Assembly: GCA_964030475.1 (NCBI GenBank)
Contig: CAXIPT010000008.1
Location: 2,850,937-2,914,936, forward strand
Reading direction: 5' to 3'
Origin: Tethya wilhelma
Lineage: Eukaryota; Porifera; Demospongiae; Tethyida; Tethyidae
DNA: 64,000 nucleotides
A program made the position numbers and the translations under genes. Positions within the stretch are counted from its first letter, which is position 1; each line of letters starts with the position of its first letter. Positions 38,786-48,003 of the stretch are shown here, piece after piece. The notes beneath the pieces are model-generated. The model worked only from the letters and a program-made list of their open reading frames with translations. It was not told where the DNA came from and did not search any database.

Positions 38786-41023
38786 ATGAACATGAATATT
38801 ATGGCTGAAACTTCTAAAGCTGTGTGTTTAAAAGCTTTATTAATTGCTACAGTATTAACAGTAGTCCAAGATCATAATGTTGTTCTAGCTCAGTCAAAGA
38901 GGCCTAAGGTACCAGTTACAGACATGCCTCTACCACCACCCCAATCACAGATCTGCATGGGCACTTGTGGTAGTGATACTGACTGTCAAATCTTCAGAGA
39001 CTGCTGCCCGGAATTTAATTCGAGTTCACCAACTGTACAAGAACCCTATCCACCATTTCAGTGTCGAAGCATATCAGTTTCAACACTCCCTGTCAGCCCA
39101 GAGTATTATTGGATGGTGGCCGAGTGCCTGCCTGCATATTGGCCTGATCCTGAGATAGAAAGGAAATGCATTCAAAGTGATACTGAACTACCACCAGTGA
39201 CTGATACAATGACAGGGTTTGTTTATCGGAATGAATTTTGTGCGGCCTGTAATGGAGTATTGGATGCTGCTCTTTGGGGATATAACTTAACTTGTAATCT
39301 TCAATTACTGACGTACATTCAAAACAATCCATCATCAGAATTGAGTGCAGCTGTTTTGGCCGAGTATTGTTTCATCATACACTTCACAATTCCATTGCTG
39401 AGTGAGCCTAGTATTTTAGAAGCACGAACATGCTTCCCGTCAATTTCTGAATGCCTACCACTGGAACAAATTGAAAGAGACATTAATCAGACAGAATACC
39501 ACAAGCTTAATGAAAGCTGTAGTAGTGATGTGTTTCAACAGCTAGTAAACAGTGACAAGAGCCCCTCAATTTACCGCAATAAAGATTGTGCTACATGTAA
39601 TAATGTTTCAGATACAGCATGTTTTGAAAAATTAACAGCTTCTGGTATAGGACCTGGTCTAATACCTGATGGTTTTGTACCTTTCAGTGCAACCCTTGAC
39701 ATTATTGGTGACGGACAAATTATCATACATTCTGAAGTCCTCACTGTCAACATTACTGTCACTTGTTTGCCATCAGAGGTTTATGATCTTGTTGCTAAAA
39801 CATGTCGTCAAACTCTGTTATGTGATGGTGTCAGCCTTAGAGCTCAGTGTATCAACAGTACAAGGGAATGTGAAGGCAACCTAGTGAATCTGGCAAGGTC
39901 CGAAGATTCATTTGAGTATTTAAACTCCAGTGCAATCATTTATAACGATGAGGTGTATGCAATTGAGTTCAACACATCAGAGGGAGATCCAGTGATATGT
40001 GTGAACTTTTCTCGTAATGGAACTGAAGTAGCCAACACGACAGTTGACTATTACAGCTATCCTCAAGCCTTTTTTATATTGACATACATTGGCTGTTCCC
40101 TATCTGTGATTGGGAGTACATTGGTACTAATCACATACACCATCTTCAAAGAACTACGTACACTGCCCAGCAAGATATTGATGAATCTATCATTTGCCAT
40201 CATCATTGCAAATTTACTCATTCTCTTGGGTGGACCGATTGTGGCAGCATTTCCAGATGTTGTGGGTCTTTGTGTCGCAAGTGGAATTCTTCTTCACTTC
40301 TTCTTCCTCTCTCAGTTCAGTTGGATGAGCATCATGTCACTAGAAATGGTCCGAGTATTTTATCGAGCTAGTCAAATGAAAGCTGTAGATTCATCCAAAA
40401 GAAAGTACATTTTACTTTCACTCTATCTCATTGTTGGTTGGAGTGTTCCTCTTCTGATAACAGTTGTTACTATTATTGTGAACTACACAACAGAAGGACT
40501 GGTACTGTATGGTGTACTCCCAGATGGCTCCAGGGGAAGCTGTTGGATCAACCACCTTGAATCGGCTGTCATTGCTTTTATTACCCCTCTAGCTGTGTCA
40601 CTTCTATTTAACCTAATAACATTCATTTTTGTTAGTATTTTTTTGTGTACAGCAATACGGTCACAAGCAAAACTAGACAAAGGTGGAAACAAATCTCTTT
40701 TACGTGTACACTTTGCTGTGTTCTCAACATCTGGACTGACATGGATATTTGGATTCTTAGCCATTCTCGCTAGGACCAGCTGGTCTTGGTATCCGTTCAT
40801 CATCCTTAACAGCTTTCAAGGATTCATTGTGTTTCTGGCCTTTCTGTGCACCAAGAAAGTGGCTAGGCTCTATCTTGAGAAGATAAACCCAAAGAAGAAA
40901 ACAGGACATCCATCAATATCAAGTACCAAATCATCAGCTACTAGTATAAAGGGTGGTTCAAGTTCTAATAATTCAAAAACATCTTTTGTGGTAACTCTTC
41001 CACCTCTTCAAAAGCAAAATTAA
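38786..41023 (+). CDS. Somatomedin-B-derived / 7TM receptor, array member 2
   Basis: 745 residues, intronless. The N-terminal hydrophobic stretch (ALLIATVLTVVQ) is the signal peptide, 10-15 residues from the Met. The somatomedin-B module is reduced: CMGTCGSDTDCQIFRDCCPE keeps the DC..F.DCC end but lacks the CxCD segment of members 1 and 4. The ectodomain has the repeated FVYRNEFCAACNGV and IYRNKDCATCNNV motifs. The 7TM part starts near residue 427. The region from about 39690 to 40870 is almost the same DNA as 42285-43450 in member 3, while the first 280 codons differ much more. A Ser/Asn-rich tail follows. Class and hallmarks are as in member 1. Confidence 0.85.
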   Translation: MNMNIMAETSKAVCLKALLIATVLTVVQDHNVVLAQSKRPKVPVTDMPLPPPQSQICMGTCGSDTDCQIFRDCCPEFNSSSPTVQEPYPPFQCRSISVSTLPVSPEYYWMVAECLPAYWPDPEIERKCIQSDTELPPVTDTMTGFVYRNEFCAACNGVLDAALWGYNLTCNLQLLTYIQNNPSSELSAAVLAEYCFIIHFTIPLLSEPSILEARTCFPSISECLPLEQIERDINQTEYHKLNESCSSDVFQQLVNSDKSPSIYRNKDCATCNNVSDTACFEKLTASGIGPGLIPDGFVPFSATLDIIGDGQIIIHSEVLTVNITVTCLPSEVYDLVAKTCRQTLLCDGVSLRAQCINSTRECEGNLVNLARSEDSFEYLNSSAIIYNDEVYAIEFNTSEGDPVICVNFSRNGTEVANTTVDYYSYPQAFFILTYIGCSLSVIGSTLVLITYTIFKELRTLPSKILMNLSFAIIIANLLILLGGPIVAAFPDVVGLCVASGILLHFFFLSQFSWMSIMSLEMVRVFYRASQMKAVDSSKRKYILLSLYLIVGWSVPLLITVVTIIVNYTTEGLVLYGVLPDGSRGSCWINHLESAVIAFITPLAVSLLFNLITFIFVSIFLCTAIRSQAKLDKGGNKSLLRVHFAVFSTSGLTWIFGFLAILARTSWSWYPFIILNSFQGFIVFLAFLCTKKVARLYLEKINPKKKTGHPSISSTKSSATSIKGGSSSNNSKTSFVVTLPPLQKQN

Positions 41024-41445
41024 TATAGATTCACGGCTCTGGACTATAGCATAATGCAATACAGCTGGTATAATGAACCATTCCATCTATAAGATAGCCT
41101 TTAATTTTACCTGCTTTAAAACCTAGACAAAACATTAATAATTTTATTATTTGAACAGCTGTATATAACCTCATTTATAATCATTAATAACATCCCTTGA
41201 GTTAAACACTGATATAATTTAATTGTCTTTTCAATCTTCTCTTGCCATACTACAAAATGCATCACACAGTCATACTCAGTCACTTCCTGTTCAATTTACA
41301 TCCTGTTACAATTAAGCTTATTACAGTAAAATAGAAACAATGACATTCACAGACTGAGAGCTGCAATGTTCATCAATGATTATCATTCTCCTAATAAGAT
41401 ACTCTGGCAACACCCTCTGCTAGATTAGTGACCTCTATTATAGCT
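41024..41445. other. Intergenic, nothing recognised
   Basis: AT-rich gap between receptor members 2 and 3; presumed promoter and 3' UTR. Confidence 0.6.
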
Positions 41446-43611
41446 ATGTTGTGTTCAAAGGCCTTGTTGATTGCAGCTGTGCTGTTTATAACAGCCCAAG
41501 ATCAGATCACCAATGTGGCTTCAATGGATGTAACTGCCACTCCACTGCTCTGCACAACCAACATATGTAGCAGTGATGCTGATTGTCAAATCTTTAAGGA
41601 CTGTTGTCAAGGATATGACTCGACTCCACCAACTGTATTAGCACCATATCCACCATTCCAGTGTCAAAGTACCTCAGTATCTGGCCTCATCACACCCGAG
41701 TATTTTTGGATGGTTGCTGAGTGTCCTCCAGATTGGGTTGATACTGAAGTAGAAAGTAGCTGTGTTCAAAATGACATTGAGCTGCCACCGGTGACTGATA
41801 CAACGACAGGATTCGTCTATCGAAACGAATTTTGTGCAGCTTGTAATAGTGTGTTAGATGTTGCTTTCTGGGGATATGAAATCAGTTGTGATCAAGAATT
41901 ACTAACATATGTGCAAGAAAATCCCTCAATTCCTTTGAGCACAGATATTTTGATCCAGTATTGTTCTATTGAACGGTTCACAAGTCCATTTGAGAGTAGC
42001 CAACCTCTGCTTGATATTGTGGAACCACGGCTTTGTATTCCCTCACTGATTTCTGAATGCCTACCTCTGAATCAAATTGATAGAGAAATTAGTCAAATAG
42101 AATATGAGAACCTCCAGAACAGGTGCAGAAATGATGTCGTTCAACAGCCTGTAGCCAACAATGAATCAGTACTTTATCGCAATGTAGCCTGTGCTTCATG
42201 TAACAATGTTTTAGATCCCAACTGTGTTTCTGAGTTAATTACAGAAGGGAACAGACCACCACTACCAGATGGTCCTATACCTTTCAGTGCAACCCTTGAC
42301 ATATTTGGTGATGGGCAAATTATCATATATTCTGAAGTCCTCACTGTCAACATTACTGTCACTTGTTTGCCATCAGAGGTTTATGATCCTGTTGCTGAAA
42401 CATGTCGTCAAACTCTGTTATGTGATGGTGTCAGCCTTAGAGCTCAGTGTATCAACAGCACAAGGGAATGTGAAGGCAGCCTAGTGAATCTGGCAAGGTC
42501 TGGAGATTCATTTGAGTATTTAAACTCCAGTACAATAGTCTACAATCAGGAGGTGTATGCAATCGAGTTCAACACATCAGAGGGAGATCCAGTGATATGT
42601 GTGAACTTTTCTCGTAATGGAACTGAAGTAGCCAACACGACAGTTGACTATTACAGCTATCCTCAAGCCTTTTTCATATTGACGTACATTGGCTGTTCCC
42701 TATCTGTGATTGGGAGTACATTGGTACTAATCACATACACCATCTTCAAAGAACTACGTACACTGCCCAGCAAGATATTGATGAATCTATCATTTGCCAT
42801 CATCATTGCAAATTTACTCATTCTCTTGGGTGGACCGATTGTTGCAGCATTTCCAGATGTTGTGGGTCTTTGTGTCACAAGTGGAATTCTTCTTCACTTT
42901 TTCTTCCTCTCTCAGTTCAGTTGGATGAGCATCATGTCACTAGAAATGGTCAGAGTATTTTATCGAGCTAGTCAAATGAAAGCTGTGGATTCATCCAAAA
43001 GCAAATGTATCTTACTTTCACTCTATCTCATTGTTGGTTGGAGTGTTCCTCTTCTGATAACAGTTGTTACTATTATTGTGAACTACACAACAGAAGGACT
43101 AGTAATGTATGGTGTACTCCCAGATGGTTCCAGGGGAAGCTGTTGGATTAACCACCTTGAATCGGCTGCCATTGCTTTTGTAACCCCACTTGCTGTGTCA
43201 CTAATATTCAATTGTATCACCTTTATCATCGTTAGCATCTTATTATGCAAGGCATCATGCTCACAAGCTAAATTGGACAAGGGTGGCAATGTATCTCTGT
43301 TCCGTGTACACTTTGCTGTGTTCTCAACATCTGGACTGACATGGATATTTGGATTCTTAGCTATTCTTGCAAGGACCAGCTGGTCTTGGTACCCCTTCAT
43401 CATCCTAAACAGCATTCAAGGGTTCATTGTGTTTCTGGCCTTTCTGTGCACTAAGAGAGTGGCAAAGCTGTATCTTGAGAAGATAAAGCCAAAGAAGGTA
43501 ACTGGGCGTCCATCAACATTAAGCACCAAATCTTCCGCTCTTGTAATGAAGGGTGGATTAAGCCCTAAAACATCTTTTGTTAATGGTAATGAAACAAAAA
43601 CATCGCTTTAA
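41446..43611 (+). CDS. Somatomedin-B-derived / 7TM receptor, array member 3
   Basis: About 721 residues, intronless. I start at the ATG giving MLCSKALLIAAVLFITAQ, which makes a good signal peptide; the frame is open for 18 nt upstream but begins with GTG. The Cys module is reduced (CTTNICSSDADCQIFKDCC), as in member 2. The FVYRNEFCAACNSV and LYRNVACASCNNV motifs follow. The 7TM domain begins near residue 407. It carries the same GWSVPLLI, GSCWINH, GLTWIFGF and LNSIQGFIVFLAF signatures. DNA from about 42285 onwards is nearly identical to member 2, which points to gene conversion or recent duplication with a diversifying N-terminus. Confidence 0.85.
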   Translation: MLCSKALLIAAVLFITAQDQITNVASMDVTATPLLCTTNICSSDADCQIFKDCCQGYDSTPPTVLAPYPPFQCQSTSVSGLITPEYFWMVAECPPDWVDTEVESSCVQNDIELPPVTDTTTGFVYRNEFCAACNSVLDVAFWGYEISCDQELLTYVQENPSIPLSTDILIQYCSIERFTSPFESSQPLLDIVEPRLCIPSLISECLPLNQIDREISQIEYENLQNRCRNDVVQQPVANNESVLYRNVACASCNNVLDPNCVSELITEGNRPPLPDGPIPFSATLDIFGDGQIIIYSEVLTVNITVTCLPSEVYDPVAETCRQTLLCDGVSLRAQCINSTRECEGSLVNLARSGDSFEYLNSSTIVYNQEVYAIEFNTSEGDPVICVNFSRNGTEVANTTVDYYSYPQAFFILTYIGCSLSVIGSTLVLITYTIFKELRTLPSKILMNLSFAIIIANLLILLGGPIVAAFPDVVGLCVTSGILLHFFFLSQFSWMSIMSLEMVRVFYRASQMKAVDSSKSKCILLSLYLIVGWSVPLLITVVTIIVNYTTEGLVMYGVLPDGSRGSCWINHLESAAIAFVTPLAVSLIFNCITFIIVSILLCKASCSQAKLDKGGNVSLFRVHFAVFSTSGLTWIFGFLAILARTSWSWYPFIILNSIQGFIVFLAFLCTKRVAKLYLEKIKPKKVTGRPSTLSTKSSALVMKGGLSPKTSFVNGNETKTSL

Positions 43612-45194
43612 ATGTACATTAATTATACAACTTATTCTTTTTTATTTCCAGTTTGTTATAATATTATTGCCCAAAGAGTTTTATAGGAGAATCTTTATAA
43701 TAGGCTGCTGTTGAAAAAAATCGTTAGTTCTGAAATATTCCCTCATGCACTAAACGTACCTACCAATGCCAAGCAATTTTAAGGAGATTGCATAGAGGAG
43801 GGTTGTAGGTACATGCCTACAGATTAAATCTTACAAGTCAGTGACAACTACGATAGGTTAGTACACATGTCATTGTATGCAATAAGCAATGCAGGAAGGG
43901 CCTGGCTTAGATTACAAGGCTAACAATCTACACAGAGTGGGTCATGCATGGGTCGATGGAGATCAAAGTCAATGCCAATTAATTCAAGTCAGTGGGATGA
44001 TAAGGGCGTGTTCAATGTAAATATTTTTTTCAATACATGACTTTACAAACTTCCAATAACAACATTGATTGCAGGTTGTATTGAACTTGTACCAGTCATG
44101 TAATTGAACATCATGCACATGGTAAGACAGACAGCCTTGGATGTATCAAGTTGAGATGGCATCATTGTTAATTTTATGAGTGGATTTTATCTTTCAGAAT
44201 GTAAAGCTAGCTCCTATAGTGTGTTGTATGACTGTCAAAATACCTCCTCTGATTGCATGAACACAAATTAGAACTAATATATTATGATCAAGTACAGTAT
44301 ACCTCTGTATGTTGTCCATAATTATGAGAAAGACGTACAGTCTGCTATGTAGCTATATAGTGTGCTGGCCTGGGATGCCTAGGCCAGTATATAGGCATGA
44401 TGAGCTAGTATATAAAGCTTTATTTTTATGCTGAGGAAAAATAATGAAATGGAACATTAAATCAATAAATATGTATCTGAGGAATCCTTATTAGCAATTA
44501 TTATAGTTTCATGGTGCCATTTTGGGTTCGAAAATAACAATCCTCTTACTCTGCTTAATGTAATGATCAATGATTTTAACATTTTTCAGTTTACCAGATC
44601 TGAAGTAGTGCAAGAATTCTTAAGTCATAAATACAATCATGCATGCATCTGCAACACTACTAATCTACAGTGATCACCTAGGAGTGGTTGTGGAAACCCA
44701 GTTGTTTGTCCAGAGTCATTATGATTTCAATAAGGTGAATTGACTCTGAGTCAGTATGACCTATTCACATATTGCTGAACTTATGTGCCATCAAAACTTA
44801 TTATAGCAGGCCTGAGTAGTGAGTATTGGATTCAAAAGTTCTTTCTTAGATCATGAATGAGTGCATAATTGAAGCTTCCTGAATTTGTCAACATGATCCT
44901 AGTACTGTGGACCCTAAATCATCTTTTCCCGGTAGCAGTACTGTCAGTAATGGTGACTAAGGTCAGGATGTAGACGTAGATAATTGCATTGTAATTGCCA
45001 GTCACGGTCACTAAGGAAGTTAATTAAGTTTACTGAGGTTACCAGGTGACTGCACTTTGATTGAAGTGCCCACATAAAAGGAATTAAGTTGAAACGGAAG
45101 CAATTTTCCAGATGATTGTATATTAATGATTGCATACTTGTAATTCATATATGAAGACTTGTATAACAAAAGAAAGACGTTAGATAAAAATAAG
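43612..45194. other. Intergenic, nothing recognised
   Basis: About 1.6 kb, AT-rich. A short palindrome (GGCCTGGGATGCCTAGGCC) occurs near 44366. A fragment near 44850 (GAGTGCATAATTGAAGCTTCCTGAA) resembles coding DNA of member 4 at 46305 and may be a receptor-gene relic. Confidence 0.5.
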
Positions 45195-47450
45195 ATGCTT
45201 TCGTGGCAAGAAGTTTTCACCAGTCTGTACATTGCAATGTACCTGGTAGGACTCTCATCTTCTCAACTAGTAACTGACTCACCGACACTTCAAGTCTTGA
45301 CTCCACCACCACCACCACCGATACCTCTGCCTCCACCTCCAGAGCAAGAACCAATCCCAGTGTGTATGACCTGTTCTTTCTCATGTAGAGTTGATGAGTA
45401 TTGTGGTTGTGATTCTGACTGTCAAATTTACAAAGACTGTTGTCCAGGATGGAGTGAGCAGTGTAGCAGTACAAGGTCACCAACAGTACCAGGACCATAT
45501 CCACCATTTCAGTGCCATAGTGTTTCAATTTCTGAAATAAATCCACGCTATTATTCAATGGTTGCCGAGTGTCCTCCTGATTGGCTTGATGCTGAAGTAG
45601 AGAACATGTGTGTTCGAGATCGACATGACCGTGAACTGCCACCAGTGACTGATACAGCCACAGGGTTTGTCTATCGGAATGAGTTTTGTGCAGCTTGTAA
45701 TGGAGTGCTAGATGTCTCTGTTTGGGGATATGACCTAAGTTGTGATTATGAACTACAAGTTTTAATAAAACAAAATGATACGTTTGTCGTAACTGAAGAA
45801 GTACTGCTACAGTACTGTCATCGTCAACGTTTTAGGCCACCATCAGTGAGCTTCCAACCTCCACCTGGTACTGTTGGATTGCGGACATGTTTCCCTTCAA
45901 ATGCTGGATGCTTGCCCTTTGATGTAGTTAAGAATCTGACAGACATCACATTCGATGAATACAATGAATATCAAACTCTCTGCAACGAAGATGTTGTCCA
46001 ACAACTTGTGTTTGGATATGAGTTTCCTTTTCGTAATCAGTACTGTGCTCTATGCAATGGTTTAGATGTCTACTGTTTTCAAATAATACCAGGATTTGAA
46101 GCTATTCAAACACCACCATTTCCATTTAGTGCAACTCTTGACATTTTTGGATCTGGTCAAATTGTTGTCAGATCTAAAGTTGTATCCACAAATATTACTG
46201 TCACCTGTCCAGAGTCTCAAGTGTATGACCCATTCACACAGATGTGCCGTCAAACCCTCTTATGTGATAGTAGGAGTATTGGAAGTTGCTCCGAGGTCAT
46301 GAGTGAGTGCATTAATGGAAGCTTCCTGAACCTATCAACATCTATTGACACTTTCACTTATTTAAATTCAAGTACAATCCTCTACCAAGGTGAAGTGTTT
46401 GAGATACTGTTTAATACATCTGATGGAGAGCCTGTGATATGTGTTGACTTTGATGATACAGGAATCATAGAAGGGCCCAATGTTACACTTCTATTCTATA
46501 GTTATCCTGAAGCTTATTTCATATTGACATACATTGGTTGTTCCCTTTCTGTAATTGGAAGTACATTGGTACTAATCACATACATCATCTTCAAGGAACT
46601 GCGCACTCTACCAAGCAAGATAGTTATGAATCTAGCATTTGCCATTCTCATTGCAAACTTACTCATTCTCTTGGGTGGACCGATCGTGGCAGCATTTCCA
46701 GATGTAGAAGATCTTTGTGTCGCAAGTGGAATTCTTCTTCACTTTTTCTTCCTCTCTCAGTTCAGTTGGATGAGCATCATGTCACTAGAAATGACTCGTG
46801 TCTTTTACCAAGCATCTAAACTGAAAGCACAGTCATCGGAGCAAAAAAAGAGAATGATCTTTTTACTATACCTCTTTGTTGGTTGGAGTGTTCCTCTTCT
46901 GATAACAGTTGTTACTGTTATTGTAAACTACACAACAGAAGGACTGGTACTGTATGGTGTACTCCCAGATGGCTCCATGGGAAGCTGTTGGATCAACCAT
47001 GTTGAATCAGCTGCCATTGCTTTTATTACCCCCCTAGCTGTTTCTATGATATTCAACTTCATAGCCTTCACTATTGTCAGCTTTCTATTGTTCAAAGCAT
47101 CACGCTCACAAGCTAAGCTGGACAAAGAAAACAATGTATCGTATTTTCATGTGAACGTTGCAGTTTTCTCCACAACTGGCCTAACTTGGATATTTGGATT
47201 CCTAGCTATTCTCGTGGGAACAAGTTGGGCATGGTATCTATTCATCATCCTCAACAGTGGTCAAGGATTCTTCATTTTCATAGCCTTTCTTTGCACGAAA
47301 CGTGTGGCAAACTTGTACATCAATTTACTGACTTGTAAAAGAGAAAAGGTTCCAGTCTCATCACTGCCTACAAAGCCCTCAGCTATTTCTTTGAAACAGG
47401 CTGGCATTAGTAAAACACCATCAGTTGAAAAAATTGCAGATACCCATTAA
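45195..47450 (+). CDS. Somatomedin-B / 7TM receptor, array member 4
   Basis: 751 residues from MLSWQEVFTSLYIAMYLVG, chosen because it opens a clean signal peptide; another in-frame ATG lies 36 nt upstream. A Pro-rich linker (PPPPPPIPLPPPP) precedes a complete somatomedin-B-like module at about residues 56-90 (CMTCSFSCRVDEYCGCDSDC, then IYKDCC). The ectodomain has FVYRNEFCAACNGV and FRNQYCALCNGL motifs. The 7TM domain begins near residue 439 with the same class hallmarks as the other members (GWSVPLLI, GSCWINH, GLTWIFGF, QGFFIFIAF). The tail is Lys/Ser/Pro-rich. Intronless receptor arrays like this usually arise by tandem duplication of a retro-copied founder. Confidence 0.85.
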   Translation: MLSWQEVFTSLYIAMYLVGLSSSQLVTDSPTLQVLTPPPPPPIPLPPPPEQEPIPVCMTCSFSCRVDEYCGCDSDCQIYKDCCPGWSEQCSSTRSPTVPGPYPPFQCHSVSISEINPRYYSMVAECPPDWLDAEVENMCVRDRHDRELPPVTDTATGFVYRNEFCAACNGVLDVSVWGYDLSCDYELQVLIKQNDTFVVTEEVLLQYCHRQRFRPPSVSFQPPPGTVGLRTCFPSNAGCLPFDVVKNLTDITFDEYNEYQTLCNEDVVQQLVFGYEFPFRNQYCALCNGLDVYCFQIIPGFEAIQTPPFPFSATLDIFGSGQIVVRSKVVSTNITVTCPESQVYDPFTQMCRQTLLCDSRSIGSCSEVMSECINGSFLNLSTSIDTFTYLNSSTILYQGEVFEILFNTSDGEPVICVDFDDTGIIEGPNVTLLFYSYPEAYFILTYIGCSLSVIGSTLVLITYIIFKELRTLPSKIVMNLAFAILIANLLILLGGPIVAAFPDVEDLCVASGILLHFFFLSQFSWMSIMSLEMTRVFYQASKLKAQSSEQKKRMIFLLYLFVGWSVPLLITVVTVIVNYTTEGLVLYGVLPDGSMGSCWINHVESAAIAFITPLAVSMIFNFIAFTIVSFLLFKASRSQAKLDKENNVSYFHVNVAVFSTTGLTWIFGFLAILVGTSWAWYLFIILNSGQGFFIFIAFLCTKRVANLYINLLTCKREKVPVSSLPTKPSAISLKQAGISKTPSVEKIADTH

Positions 47451-47776
47451 TAAAGGCTACTACAAACCATTATAGCAAATGCTACTATCACCATATATTA
47501 TATAAATAGAGTCATAATGACAAATATATGTATAAAGTAGCAATAGCAATTTGCGCAGTCATAATTATGTGACTTTTTAAATTAATTTTTTAAATGATTG
47601 AAAATGTCTGTATCATCCCACTTATTGACATTGGATTTACTTTTTTTTTCACTTATTTGATTTGTAAGTATGTACATACCTATTTTACTTAGCCAGAAAA
47701 GCATTATGGGCTTGCAATATTAGTAGGACACTGATTCAGGTGAATTTAACTAAAAAAGTGCATGTTGCACTGCATG

Positions 47777-48003
47777 NNNNNNNNNNNNNNNNNNNNNNNN
47801 NNNNNNNNNNNNNNNNNNNNNNNNNNNNNNNNNNNNNNNNNNNNNNNNNNNNNNNNNNNNNNNNNNNNNNNNNNNNNNNNNNNNNNNNNNNNNNNNNNNN
47901 NNNNNNNNNNNNNNNNNNNNNNNNNNNNNNNNNNNNNNNNNNNNNNNNNNNNNNNNNNNNNNNNNNNNNNNNNNNNNNNNNNNNNNNNNNNNNNNNNNNN
48001 NNN
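47777..48003. other. Assembly gap (227 N)
   Basis: Run of N. Frames that cross it in the translated sequence are meaningless. Confidence 1.

Noticed and set aside
39690..43450. Receptor similarity as an assembly duplication like those in MYCBP2
   Set aside because: The N-terminal halves and flanks differ strongly, so these are distinct paralogues rather than misplaced alleles.
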